Positions 35,741 through 44,826 of a DNA stretch of 64,000 nt are shown piece after piece. Made by a program: the position numbers and the translations under genes. Source of the DNA: an uncultured Flavobacteriales bacterium. Lineage in GTDB: Bacteria > Bacteroidota > Bacteroidia > Flavobacteriales_G > Salibacteraceae. A model generated the notes under the pieces. The model saw only the letters and a program-made list of their open reading frames with translations. It was not told the DNA's origin and did no database searches. The number at the start of each line of letters is the position of its first letter. The stretch's first letter is position 1. The stretch spans positions 1 through 64,000 of the forward strand of contig CAJXNO010000003.1 of the NCBI GenBank assembly GCA_913057205.1, in the 5' to 3' direction.

Positions 35741-36610
35741 ATGAAAACGCACATCAGTTCGTTCACCCTTATGACCCTGCTAATGATCGTTGTGCTGGCC
35801 GGTTGCGGCAATTCAGAAGCAGAGAAGGCTCGGCAGAAGGCCCAGCAAGATAGCCTGCTTCAGGTTCAGCAAGATTCCTTGTTGGATGTATTCCGCGGCG
35901 AATTGGAAGATATTTCCAAGACCATTGAAGACGTGGGCGTACGCAACGGCTTATTGACCGTAGATTCATCTGAAGGACAAGTGCTTTCCAAGGAAAGCAT
36001 CTTGGCCAAGGTAAGCGTAATCGATGACCTCTTGAAAAAGAACCAGAGCGAGCTCAAGCAAGTTTATGACCGCATGCGCAAGAGCAAGGTCAAGAACGAT
36101 GAGTTAGAGAAACTGGTCCAGAGCATGCAGTCGCGCATGGCAGAGCGGGAGAAGGAAATCGATGACCTGATGAAGCTCTTGGTAGACAAAGACTTGATGA
36201 TCGAAGACATCAAGGCACGTATGGATACCATGCGTCGAAACAACATTTCATTAACGGAAGACATGATCGCTATGGACGAGGAGATGCACCTGGTTTACTA
36301 CATCATAGGCGAGCAAAAGGAATTGAAAGAAAAAGGTGTAGTGACCAAGGAAGGCGGCATTTTGGGTATTGGAGGAAGCAAGCGTTTAGACGTAGGCAAG
36401 CTAGATACCAGTTTGTTCACCGAAGTAGATCAACGTGAATTGAAAGTCATTCCCCTCTACGCGAAGAAAGCGAAGTTGATTACCAACCACCCTGAGGGTA
36501 GCTACTCATTTGAAGAGGACGCCAATGGGGGTGTTGAATCTCTTGTCATCAAAGACCGGAAGCAGTTCTGGAAAGCCTCTGATTACCTCGTGGTAGAGGT
36601 GGAAATTTGA
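35741..36610 (+). CDS. Coiled-coil lipoprotein of unknown function
   Basis: A 289-residue protein with a clear lipobox (VVLAGCGN, Cys22). Long charged helices follow (about 27-60 and 90-185; KNDELEKLVQSMQSRMAEREKEIDDL), predicted to form a coiled coil. A C-terminal beta-rich domain (about 200-289) contains HPEGSYSFEEDANGG and VIKDRKQFWKASDYLVVEV. This layout is common in Bacteroidota lipoproteins of unknown role. Envelope location is well supported. Confidence 0.78.
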   Translation: MKTHISSFTLMTLLMIVVLAGCGNSEAEKARQKAQQDSLLQVQQDSLLDVFRGELEDISKTIEDVGVRNGLLTVDSSEGQVLSKESILAKVSVIDDLLKKNQSELKQVYDRMRKSKVKNDELEKLVQSMQSRMAEREKEIDDLMKLLVDKDLMIEDIKARMDTMRRNNISLTEDMIAMDEEMHLVYYIIGEQKELKEKGVVTKEGGILGIGGSKRLDVGKLDTSLFTEVDQRELKVIPLYAKKAKLITNHPEGSYSFEEDANGGVESLVIKDRKQFWKASDYLVVEVEI

Positions 36611-36762
36611 GCGACCAGAGATTGACTACGGTCACCTTTTCAGCGGCTTCTTTAGCCCGCTCATCTGGCGGAATATGATTTTCGTCAAATAGGCATAAAA
36701 TTTCAGAACCTTTCCAAACTTTTGCTCGTTATAAACGTCTAGAAAACAGACGATAGAAGAAC

Positions 36763-37182
36763 ATGAGCATATTTAGATACATCCGTTACCGCCGTTTATT
36801 GAGCAACCGAAAGCGCCAATACGCTTCATTGGCCATGTCATTGGCTTTGGCCCATGCCTCTTTTGGACAAGTGAAGTACAAATCCTTGGGAAATGGTATG
36901 GCAGATATTGAGCTTTCTCTGGACGATGACCAAGAATTCAAGCTGCACTTCAATCGTTTAGATGAGGCAAAGGAGTACATCATGAAGGGCAAGTGGACCG
37001 TTGAAGACGACCGCTACGTTTTGAAGTTCCGCAGAACCCGCTTGGATGTGCCGTCGCTCTTTTCCAGCAACGGAGGTTTACGCAACCCGGTGGTCATTGA
37101 AGACAAGCGTACTGTGAGATTTCCATCCGACATGAACGGCATCACCATTTGGGGGATTTATTGTCCGGCGTATCAGGCTTAA
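36763..37182 (+). CDS. Hypothetical protein, probably exported
   Basis: A 139-residue protein with a basic N-terminus (FRYIRYRRLLSNRKRQY) followed by a hydrophobic stretch (ASLAMSLALAHASFGQ) that looks like a signal peptide with an unusually long charged region. The mature part is a small beta-rich domain (KYKSLGNGMADIELSLDDDQ) ending IWGIYCPAYQA. No family recognised. It is followed by a good terminator. Confidence 0.6.
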   Translation: MSIFRYIRYRRLLSNRKRQYASLAMSLALAHASFGQVKYKSLGNGMADIELSLDDDQEFKLHFNRLDEAKEYIMKGKWTVEDDRYVLKFRRTRLDVPSLFSSNGGLRNPVVIEDKRTVRFPSDMNGITIWGIYCPAYQA

Positions 37183-37211
37183 GTTCCAGACTCAGCCCTT
37201 TGAATTTGATC

Positions 37212-37237
37212 AGGCGTCTTCGTTAGGCGCCTTTTTT
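37212..37237 (+). terminator. Intrinsic terminator
   Basis: AGGCGTC-TTCGTTA-GGCGCCT followed by T residues, 30 bases after the hypothetical gene. It overlaps the end of the convergent DUF983 gene. Confidence 0.7.
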
Positions 37238-37627
37238 ATTGCCTGGTTTTTTGAGGGCATCTGGATCATACTTGATGAAAAAGTTGATCCAAATAGCCCG
37301 TCCCAAGCGGAAGGTGAGGGGCGCAAGGATGAAGATTCCCAAGATGATCCCGATCAAGTAGTGATGTAGTTCCCAGCCTGAACCCAAAACGATCATCGCA
37401 ACAAAAACGGCCACCGCAATAGCCACCGTAAGTCCATAGTTTACATACATCGCTCCATAAAAGAAGGATGGCTCTAATTGGTAGAGCTGATTGCACTTCT
37501 CACAACGTTCAGGCATGTCGAAGATCTTCTTGAGCTTGTATGGATTGCGTTCGTCAAACAACTCGCCTTCGTGGCAACGCGGACACTTTTGATAGAGGAT
37601 GGAGTACAATTTGGTTCCCTTGAGCAT
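37223..37627 (-). CDS. DUF983 family membrane protein
   Basis: A 134-residue protein. Four cysteines in two CxxC knuckles (QKCPRCHEGELF and ERCEKCNQLYQL), likely a zinc ribbon, precede two membrane helices (VNYGLTVAIAVAVFVAMIVL and YLIGIILGIFILAPLTF). This is the DUF983 pattern; function unknown, though relatives lie near respiratory genes elsewhere. ATG at 37627 (MLKGTKLYSILYQKCPRC) matches family starts. An upstream in-frame start at 37681 would place promoter-like sequence inside the gene. Confidence 0.85.
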   Translation of the reverse strand: MLKGTKLYSILYQKCPRCHEGELFDERNPYKLKKIFDMPERCEKCNQLYQLEPSFFYGAMYVNYGLTVAIAVAVFVAMIVLGSGWELHHYLIGIILGIFILAPLTFRLGRAIWINFFIKYDPDALKKPGNKKGA

Positions 37628-37663
37628 AGCCTTGAATTGGTAATGCAAAGGTCTTAAGAATTC

Positions 37664-37682
37664 ATTGACAAAATGTGTCAAT
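37664..37682. promoter_or_regulatory. Inverted repeat ATTGACA-N5-TGTCAAT upstream of the DUF983 gene
   Basis: A perfect 7-base inverted repeat resembling Crp/Fnr-type sites (TTGAC...GTCAA), 36 bases before the chosen start codon and near a -7-like CCTTTG. Candidate operator for a redox- or ligand-sensing regulator. Confidence 0.4.
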
Positions 37683-37704
37683 GGTCACCAAGCCATGGAG
37701 TGTG

Positions 37705-37739
37705 TTCCAAAAAATGGAATAATCTTCCAAAAACTGGAA
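37705..37739. promoter_or_regulatory. Tandem palindromes TTCCA-N5-TGGAA, 20 bases apart
   Basis: Two perfect copies of TTCCA-N5-TGGAA (37705-37719 and 37725-37739) with centres exactly 20 bases apart, on nearly the same face of the helix. They lie in the gap between the DUF983 gene and the AT-rich signalling block. They look like paired binding sites of a dimeric activator, possibly the now-broken NtrC-type regulator; this link is inference. Confidence 0.5.
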
Positions 37740-37889
37740 TTACCTAAGTGGTCTCCGACTTTAAATCATCAGAAAATCAAGTGTCTAGCAAATATTTTAC
37801 CGTTTGGTATGTGATTTTACCGATCAAATTAAAGAACTCCTGTGACGTGTGCCTTAGTCGAAAACGACCCTTTTTTCATTGAGTTGTAA

Positions 37890-38201
37890 GTGAAAGTATT
37901 ATCAGGTACCGATATAAAAGAAGTTATGGTTTTCTCATGTCTAGATGAAATTCATCATTTCGGCCTCGACATATTTAAATGGATGTTGCTTGATAGCAAA
38001 GCTTTCGACCATGTTGGGCTTGATTGGATTCATGAAATAAAAAAGAAGCGTCCAGACTGTCGACTCATAGTGACTTCATTGAAATTTGATCTCAAACTTG
38101 GTTCGCTGTTCATCATGAAAGGCGTTGATGACTTCTTGATTAAAGCGTATGCTAAGGGAGAGCATTTCGAGCTACTACTAAGTAAGTTTTTAATCGCCTG
38201 A
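37890..38201 (+). CDS. Truncated response-regulator receiver-like protein
   Basis: A 103-residue product from a GTG start. The part WMLLDSKAFDHVGLDWIHEIKKKRPDCRLIVTS aligns with the phosphoacceptor-aspartate strand and following helix of receiver domains. GVDDFLIKA matches the late 'GAxdylxKp' block with Pro missing. The N-terminal strand and acidic pair of a normal receiver are absent, and stops upstream prevent extension. It is either a 5'-truncated remnant or a non-phosphorylated receiver-like protein. It heads the AT-rich signalling block. Confidence 0.45.
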   Translation: MKVLSGTDIKEVMVFSCLDEIHHFGLDIFKWMLLDSKAFDHVGLDWIHEIKKKRPDCRLIVTSLKFDLKLGSLFIMKGVDDFLIKAYAKGEHFELLLSKFLIA

Positions 38202-38225
38202 TAGGAACATTGATGAATTAGAGAT

Positions 38226-39543
38226 ATGCGAACGTTTCAGACAAGGAGAATACTGTTGACGCATGAATGGATGCAATTGAATCCAAGTGAAATTTTGGAG
38301 CTGGCGTCCTACGCTCGAGAACTATCCAGGGTTCATACTGTCGTAATAGCTACGGAACTTGGCAATGTTTCTGCCTTGAAGGAAGAATTAGCGAGGAGAG
38401 ATACTGTTGAGATCAATCAGATAGAAGTGATTGGATTTAGGACGGGATGGGCAATCAGATTGTTCAAGCATGTGTTTAGTAATTGGTACGCCTTGCTTTC
38501 TAATTTGTGGTTGGTTATTCAGCTCAGGAGTAACAGATTAGATTTTGATTTAATAGAGTTCCGCTCGATGTCAAGAACACCACTTCCTCACTTCCTTTGG
38601 AGGCTAGATATGCCGGTTATGTGGACTAAGTTCCATGGTTTGGATCGGGGCAGGACAAATGGCTTGGAGGTATTTTTTGAGGGGGCTACTTATTGGAGGT
38701 ATAGGTTGTCAAAAGCTGTGTGGTCTCTTCGGTTTCTTATTGACCCTTTTTTGTTGTATGCACTGCATCAAACTGATCACGTGGTGTTTAGACAAGGTAC
38801 TTCGCTGCATCCGCTCATTGTTGATGCGAATTCTTGTTCTGAAGCTACAGATTATCAGTGGACATCTAAGAGTCACAGCATTTCAAATTGTGATCCATCA
38901 AAAAGTCTTGATTTTGTTTGTTCTATAGATTACGATGTGCCTAGCGGTGTTTCTATTGTGCTCAAGGCATTTTCTCAAATGGTGAAAAGTTCGAGTCCAT
39001 CTAGGCGGTCTTTATTGAACTTGATACTGATCAACAGAGCCGCTCGAGAGCCAAGGGTTACTTCATTAATTGATGTGTTAGGTTAAAAGAACATGTGAAA
39101 TGGTTGGATTACCCAAGTGATGGAGAGCTTCATAACGTCATGTAATCGGCGTTTACCTACGTCCGCTTATATGGGTCGTGCCTACTTACTGGAATAAGAG
39201 ATGCTTTATCATATGGTATACCCATCATTGTTGGGAACGGTAGTGTTTCCAGCGAGATGGTTGGTGGAGCAGGGTTTGGAGTTGAGTTAGAAAGAACTTC
39301 AACTGGTATAGAGAATCTTAAATTGGCATTGCATAATTTAATAGTTGACCCAGACCAACGTCAGAAATATTCGCTTCTATCTCGTGCTCGGTATACTGCT
39401 TATTTTCAACGCAGCAATACTTAAGGAAAAGAATGGTGCTAATAGAGGAGGTTTATAGACGTTCCCATTATTCTTTCTTAATTGCAGACGGCGGAGCTAA
39501 GGTTTTCAGAATGAAATCTTTAGTCTTCGATAAGATGGTCTAA
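38226..39543 (+). pseudogene. GT4-type glycosyltransferase, broken
   Basis: An intact N-terminal part (286 codons, to 39086; HTVVIATELGNVSALKEEL ... MWTKFHGLDRG) is followed in other frames by the typical C-terminal domain: EHVKWLDYPSDGELHNVM, AFTYVRLYGSCLLTGIRDAL, SYGIPIIVGNGSVSSEMVGG. Lesions by eye: one base lost near 39083, where GGTTTA is expected in place of GGTTA; TAA at 39143-39145; TAA at 39422-39424; one base lost near 39435 (GGG expected). Repaired, it would be about 440 residues. As written only the donor-site-lacking N-terminal half can be made. Confidence 0.75.
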
Positions 39544-39563
39544 ACTCATATCTTTTTAGGCGT

Positions 39564-39600
39564 GCGGGTCGGTCTAGTGTAAACCCGCTCTCCGTTTTTC
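39564..39600 (+). terminator. Weak hairpin and T run after the glycosyltransferase remnant
   Basis: GCGGGT (39564-39569) pairs with ACCCGC (39583-39588) over a 13-base loop and is followed by TCTCCGTTTTT. A possible terminator before the regulator gene. Confidence 0.35.
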
Positions 39601-39626
39601 GTATAAGAGAAACATAAAAGAAGAAA

Positions 39627-40968
39627 ATGACGTTATTTATAGTTGAAGACAATCCTTGGTACGCACAACTATTGTCACATCACCTTTCAATGAATCCTGA
39701 GTTTGATGTACATGTGTTCAGTACAGGCAAATAAGGCACTTAGACTTGAATCCAGATTTAATATGTCTTGACTATGGCCTAGAGGATATCTCAGGGCTTG
39801 AGCTATTGCAAAAGGTCAAGGAGTGGGATCTTGAGATCCCCGTGATTGTTGTTAGTGGACAAGAGAACATGGCCGTAGCAGTAGAGCTCTTAAAGCAAGG
39901 GGCTGTTGACTATATTTTGAAGGATTATAATACTACAGACCTATTGTTGAGAGCACTGACTCGTTTGAGAGATCAACTTGAAATGCGGAGTACAATCAGC
40001 AGGTTGAAGGCTGAACTCGACGCGAAATATGATTTCAAGAAAACAATAATAAGTGGTAGCGATTCAATGCTGAGCGTCTACGGCTCATGGAAAAAGCGGC
40101 TGAATCTAGTGTTAATGTTAGCATTAGCGGTGAAACGGGAACAGGAAAAGATATAGTTGCTCAGGCAATTCACTATAATTCTGTTCGCCAAACTAAACCT
40201 TTTGTAGCAGTCAATATGCCTGCAATTCCATTAGAATTGATCGAAAGCGAGTTGTTTGGTTATGAAAGAGGTGCTTTTACGGGAGCGGTTAGGCGCAGAA
40301 AGGGTAAATTCGAGGAAGCGAATGGAGGAATCTTGTTTTTGGATGAAATAGGGGACTTGACTTTATCGGTCCAGAGTACCCTTCTACGGGTACTTCAGGA
40401 AAGAGAATTAGTGCGAGTTTGTGGTAGCGAGGTTATCAAGCTGAATGTTTGACTGATAGTTGCTACGAACAAAAGCCTTGCTCGAGAAGTAGACGCAGGA
40501 AATTTTCGTGATGATTTGTATTTCAGGATAATGAGTTTGCCTATAAACCTTCCACCTTTGCAAGAAAGAAAAGGAGATATCCTGTTATTGATTAATCATT
40601 TCTTGGCTGAGATAAGCAAATTGAATGGGTCAAATCAGAAGTGTTTGAGCAAAGACGCGGAAAGAAAATTGTTGAGTTATTCTTATCCGGGTAACGTTCG
40701 TGAATTACGCTCTATCATTGAAGTTGGTGAAGCAGTTGCAGAAAGCATTGAGATTCAGCCGAATGATCTGCATTTTAGGTCGAACGAAATCAGCTTGAGT
40801 GCTATCAAAGAGCAAAAGACCCTGAGGGAGTATACGTGTGAGATCATAAAGTATTATTTGGAGGAGAATGACTATAGCGTTGCCAAAGTAGCTGAAAGCT
40901 TAGACGTAGGGAAGTCTACCATTTACAAGATGATTCAGGATAAAAAAATTATCTTTAATCAGGTATGA
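39627..40968 (+). pseudogene. NtrC-family sigma-54 response regulator, broken
   Basis: Pieces in successive frames rebuild a receiver-AAA+-Fis protein of about 445 residues: MTLFIVEDNPWYAQLL; then DLICLDYGLEDISGLELLQ and KQGAVDYILKDY; then ISGETGTGKD (Walker A), YERGAFTGAV (sigma-54 contact loop), ILFLDEIGD (Walker B), LYFRIMSLPINLPPLQER and the Fis helix-turn-helix YSVAKVAESLDVGKSTIYKM. Lesions: one base lost near 39732, one base lost near 40081, and TGA at 40450-40452 where related proteins have Arg in the (V)RLIAATN motif (CGA to TGA fits). It sits just before an intact hybrid kinase, probably its former partner. Confidence 0.82.
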
Positions 40969-40990
40969 GAACGAACCGTATGAAGCTATT

Positions 40991-43978
40991 ATGAATCGTA
41001 ACGAGGAAAACCGGAGAGCTAAGAATAAAGAATCAGATCAAGTTCGTGACATGTCGGTTGAGCCCCTTTCTAAGTTTTCATTATCAATGAGTTCGGATGA
41101 AGGTATGAAGGAGTTGATAGGTAGTCTCGATAAACAAACCGTTCATAGAGCTTCTGACCAAAAACAAACTCACATATCCTTTCGCACGCTGGTGGAGTCT
41201 GCTGAGGACTTGATTTTTCGGGCTAATGCGCAAGGCGATTTGATCTACGCTAATCCTGTAACATGTGATGTGCTTGGCTATTCTCCCGAGGAGCTAATGA
41301 CCAAGAATTATCTTGAACTAGTTGAAGATGAATATGGTGAGCGTTTGAAACAGGTTTGCCGAGGAATACTAGAGCGTAGGGAGGACAGGTTTTACATCGA
41401 GACCCTTTTACGCACAAATGAAGATAGACTGCTGTGGGTTGGAGTGAATGCGACAATAAAGTACGATACCGCAAATAAGCCTCTCTATGTTAGTGGGGTG
41501 GCTAGGGACATAACTGATCTCAAACTGGCGGACTCTAGATTATCTAATCTAATAGTAAGTCTACAGTCGGCAGTTCTTGTTGAAGATTCATCTAGGAAAC
41601 TTGTTGTGGTGAATGATGAGTTTATGTCGCTTTTCAATATCCCAGGCTCACCTGATCAAGTGGTCGGATTAGATTGCTCATTAGCTGCAGAGTTTAGCAA
41701 GGATTTGATTCTGGATGGCGAAGCTTTTGTTAATCGGATAAATATGATTTTAGAAGATGGGAGACCGGTTCAAAACGAAGTTGTTCTTATGAAGAGTGGT
41801 TTGGTGTTAGAGCGAGATTACGTTCCCATTTTTACAGATGGTCATTTCACAGGGCATCTCTGGAACTATCGTGATATCACGGCTCGAGAAGAAGATAAGA
41901 GAAAGCTGGAGCTGAGCAATAAGATGCTCGATAAAAACCTTCAACAACAACAGTTGTTGGCAGATATTTCCATGGATTTGCTGAATGATGATTTTTCATT
42001 TGATCATAAAGTTAATAAGATACTTAAGCGTATAGGTGAATTCTTGGATGTTAGTCGAGTCTATATTTTCGAAGATGATGCGAAAGGTTTGTGTACATCT
42101 AATACCTATGAGTGGTGTAATCGAGGTATTCAACCACAAATAGATGAGCTCCAAGAAGTGCCGTATGATTCTATACCTTATTGGCCGAAGACACTCTCCT
42201 CAGAGGGTATGATCTTCAGCGAGGATATATCTAAGCTACCTGAGGAAGTTCAAGATATTTTGGGTCCTCAAGGTATTAAGTCCATATTGGTCTTTCCACT
42301 CCTGATCAGAGGTTCAATTATGGGATTTATCGGATTTGATGAGTGTGTCTACATTAGAAGATGGGATCAATCCAACGTACAACTGCTTCGGACGATTTCC
42401 AATTTAATCGCACGAGAATATGAACGTAGGGCAGATCACCGGGCTCTTACTTTGAGCGAAGAGCGATACAGGGGCATCATCGCTAACATGAACTTAGGGC
42501 TTGTGGAGGTCGATCTAAATGATCGAATCAGATATGTGAATCACGCGTTTGAAGTAATGTCAGGGTATCAGAATGATGAGCTGGCAGGACAACAGGCAGC
42601 AGAGTTGTTTTTAAAGGGGCACTCTCGTGATATTATCGCGAATAAGCATGAAGCCCGGCGAGGTGGCATATCAGATACTTATGAGTTAGAGGTAATGCAC
42701 AAATCAGGCGATAAGCGATGGTGGTTGATCAGCGGAGGGCCGCTACGGGATATGGCAGGAGAGATTGTCGGGTCTATTGGTATTCACCTAGATATCACTG
42801 ACCGCAAGCGTTTAGAGTCGGAGTTAAAAGAGGCACGGATCGATGCTGAATTGTCTTCTAAACATAAAGAACAATTCCTGGCCAACATGAGTCATGAGAT
42901 CCGTACACCTCTGAATGGGGTGGTTGGTATGATCCGTGAGCTCAGACGTACTGGTTTGCGTAAGGAGCAAAGCCTTTATCTAGACTTAATGAAGAAGGCT
43001 GCCGATAATCTTTTGGTCATCATTAATGATATTCTTGATATCTCAAAAGTCCAAGCAGGAAAGCTTGAACTGGAGAGTAAGCCCTTTGAGTTCCGTGCGG
43101 TACTGAATCAGGCCGTTGAAGTGCTCAGACCAAAGTGTGAGGAGAAGGGCTTAAGCTTGACTATGGAGGTTGCGGATGACATAGCGCAGTGCTTTGTTGG
43201 AGATGAATACAGAATCAACCAAATATTGCTCAACCTCATAGGCAATGCAATCAAATTTACAGATAAAGGAGGGGTTGACATATCTGTTATAAGACGTCAG
43301 AATCAGGTTGATCAAGAGCTACTGGAGATTTGCATTCGAGATACGGGAATCGGTATCAGTAATGAGTTTAAGGCTCGCTTGTTTGAACAGTTTAGTCAAG
43401 AGGATCGGGGAGACGAACGTCGTTATGGAGGCACAGGTCTAGGCTTGAGTATAACCAAGCAACTCGTCGAGCTAATGGATGGAAGTATTCACCTAGAAAG
43501 CGAAGAAGGAAAGGGTAGTGTGTTTACGATCAAACTGCCCCTAGTTGTTGATCAAAATGGGCTAACTCAAACGCAAGAATCAATAGATCATTTACATCTC
43601 GAACACCTCAAAGACAAACGGGTTCTTTTGGCAGAAGACAACGAGATGAACCAAGCTGTTATACAGATCCTGTTATCAAACTTCGGTGTGGAAGTTGTTT
43701 GTGTGGGAAATGGTCAAGAGGCCGTTGATGCACTCAAAAGTGAAATGTTTGATGTGGTGCTTATGGACATTCAAATGCCGGTTATGGATGGTGTGTCTGC
43801 AACCAAAAAAATTAGAAACGATTTGAGCCTAAATGTGCCGATCATAGCCTTGACGGCAAAGGCACTCAAAGGAGATGATATTCGCTTAAAAAAAGCTGGA
43901 TTAAACGCTTATGTACCAAAGCCATTTGAGGAGTATGAATTGTTAAGTGAAATGATAAGAGCTCTAGAGGAAGCTTAG
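40991..43978 (+). CDS. Cytoplasmic hybrid sensor histidine kinase (PAS-PAS-GAF-PAS-HisKA-HATPase-REC)
   Basis: A 995-residue protein without membrane helices. PAS domains lie at about 58-180 (LIFRANAQGDLIYANP), 185-300 and 490-610 (GLVEVDLNDRIRYVNHAFE), and a GAF-like domain at about 325-480 (GEFLDVSRVYIFEDD). The phosphorylated His is in FLANMSHEIRTPLNGV (about 635). N, G1 and G2 boxes are LLNLIGNAIKFTD, DTGIGIS and GGTGLGLSITK. The receiver at about 870-990 has AEDNEMNQ, the acceptor in VVLMDIQMPVMDG (about Asp926) and KPFEEY. The frame is intact although the regulator upstream is broken. An HPt protein follows, completing a phosphorelay. Confidence 0.93.
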   Translation: MNRNEENRRAKNKESDQVRDMSVEPLSKFSLSMSSDEGMKELIGSLDKQTVHRASDQKQTHISFRTLVESAEDLIFRANAQGDLIYANPVTCDVLGYSPEELMTKNYLELVEDEYGERLKQVCRGILERREDRFYIETLLRTNEDRLLWVGVNATIKYDTANKPLYVSGVARDITDLKLADSRLSNLIVSLQSAVLVEDSSRKLVVVNDEFMSLFNIPGSPDQVVGLDCSLAAEFSKDLILDGEAFVNRINMILEDGRPVQNEVVLMKSGLVLERDYVPIFTDGHFTGHLWNYRDITAREEDKRKLELSNKMLDKNLQQQQLLADISMDLLNDDFSFDHKVNKILKRIGEFLDVSRVYIFEDDAKGLCTSNTYEWCNRGIQPQIDELQEVPYDSIPYWPKTLSSEGMIFSEDISKLPEEVQDILGPQGIKSILVFPLLIRGSIMGFIGFDECVYIRRWDQSNVQLLRTISNLIAREYERRADHRALTLSEERYRGIIANMNLGLVEVDLNDRIRYVNHAFEVMSGYQNDELAGQQAAELFLKGHSRDIIANKHEARRGGISDTYELEVMHKSGDKRWWLISGGPLRDMAGEIVGSIGIHLDITDRKRLESELKEARIDAELSSKHKEQFLANMSHEIRTPLNGVVGMIRELRRTGLRKEQSLYLDLMKKAADNLLVIINDILDISKVQAGKLELESKPFEFRAVLNQAVEVLRPKCEEKGLSLTMEVADDIAQCFVGDEYRINQILLNLIGNAIKFTDKGGVDISVIRRQNQVDQELLEICIRDTGIGISNEFKARLFEQFSQEDRGDERRYGGTGLGLSITKQLVELMDGSIHLESEEGKGSVFTIKLPLVVDQNGLTQTQESIDHLHLEHLKDKRVLLAEDNEMNQAVIQILLSNFGVEVVCVGNGQEAVDALKSEMFDVVLMDIQMPVMDGVSATKKIRNDLSLNVPIIALTAKALKGDDIRLKKAGLNAYVPKPFEEYELLSEMIRALEEA

Positions 43979-44027
43979 CATCAAAGCACGATAAGTCTTG
44001 TACGTTTAATTCTAAAGTATCTAAAAA

Positions 44028-44360
44028 TTGGGGGAAACGCTGTACAGTTTGGATGATTTGGTTAGAATCAGCCGGGGTAATAAGGTATTTGTGAATCGCA
44101 TGAAGCTGGTCTTCATCGATGAGGCGCAACGCGGACTAAACGAGATGGAAACGGCCTTAAAAGCAAATGACCTTCAGACGGTGAGCAAAGTGGCGCATCG
44201 CATGAAGCCAAGTCTAGGTAATCTAAAGATCGATAAACTCTTCGATCCAATCAGAAGGCTAGAAAAGGTGCCTGACGCCTATGAAGGCATGCAAGAAGAT
44301 CTTGACCTACTCCGCGATGTATTGGGTCAAGTGATCGCGGACCTCAAACGAGAGCACTAA
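44028..44360 (+). CDS. HPt (histidine phosphotransfer) domain protein
   Basis: A 110-residue, single-domain protein. SLDDLVRISRGNKVFVNRMKLVFIDEA is the first helical pair, and VAHRMKPSLGNLKIDKL carries the phosphorylatable His in the usual 'aHrlKgsa' setting, here HRMKPSL. It should take phosphate from the receiver of the hybrid kinase 49 bases upstream and pass it to another receiver. The start is TTG at 44028; no ATG fits as well. Its natural target may have been the broken NtrC-type regulator or the truncated receiver nearby. Confidence 0.8.
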   Translation: MGETLYSLDDLVRISRGNKVFVNRMKLVFIDEAQRGLNEMETALKANDLQTVSKVAHRMKPSLGNLKIDKLFDPIRRLEKVPDAYEGMQEDLDLLRDVLGQVIADLKREH

Positions 44361-44404
44361 GCATTTTTCACGCCCTAGTCGACGTCTGGTCAAGGGCAAA
44401 CGTC

Positions 44405-44412
44405 TAGTTTTG
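44405..44412 (+). promoter_or_regulatory. -7 box TAGTTTTG of the tmRNA gene
   Basis: A TAnnTTTG match ending 12 bases before the mature 5' end of tmRNA. No clear -33. Confidence 0.45.
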
Positions 44413-44424
44413 CAGCAGTTCTTT

Positions 44425-44817
44425 GGGGTTGACTGGTTTTGACAGCGAGATGAACGGTACTGTAAGCAAGCCGGGGGCGGAATGGCACCTCGTCAAAAAG
44501 TCGTTCAACATTTATCTGGCGAGACATCTTACGCTCTTGCAGCTTAATCATCCGATAGGAGGTTAGCTTAATTCCGGTATCAGATATCGGAACAAGACGT
44601 CTTCGAATGGAGTTTGTCTGTTTCTCCATTCAATGAAGGCGCGGTCGATAACAGAATAGGGCAAACAGCGCATCGATGTTTGCTCGAAAGTTAAGATGAT
44701 AAGCCAGGCATAGCCTGCCATTGGGCAGTTCCTGGTCGAAAAATCAAACAAAGGCTAAGTTTGTAGAAAGCACTATCTTTCCTCGTTTGGACGTGGGTTC
44801 GAATCCCACCAACTCCA
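44425..44817 (+). ncRNA. ssrA: Transfer-messenger RNA (tmRNA), tag GETSYALAA
   Basis: A one-piece tmRNA that rescues stalled ribosomes with SmpB. The acceptor stem pairs GGGGTTG (44425-44431) with CAACTCC (44810-44816), followed by A. The T-arm contains GTGGGTTCGAATCCCAC. The tag frame reads GGC GAG ACA TCT TAC GCT CTT GCA GCT TAA (44518-44547), giving GETSYALAA after the tRNA-borne alanine; the YALAA end is the usual Bacteroidota degradation signal. CCA is not encoded (CTT follows). A terminator follows directly. Confidence 0.95.
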
Positions 44818-44826
44818 CTTGATGAC

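Noticed and set aside
37857-37876. GTCG-AAAA-CGAC hairpin and T run as a terminator
   Set aside because: The stem is only 4 base pairs and no gene ends nearby on that strand.
39100-39543. Separate small genes in the 39 kb gap
   Set aside because: The pieces join into one GT4 C-terminal domain continuous with the upstream frame.
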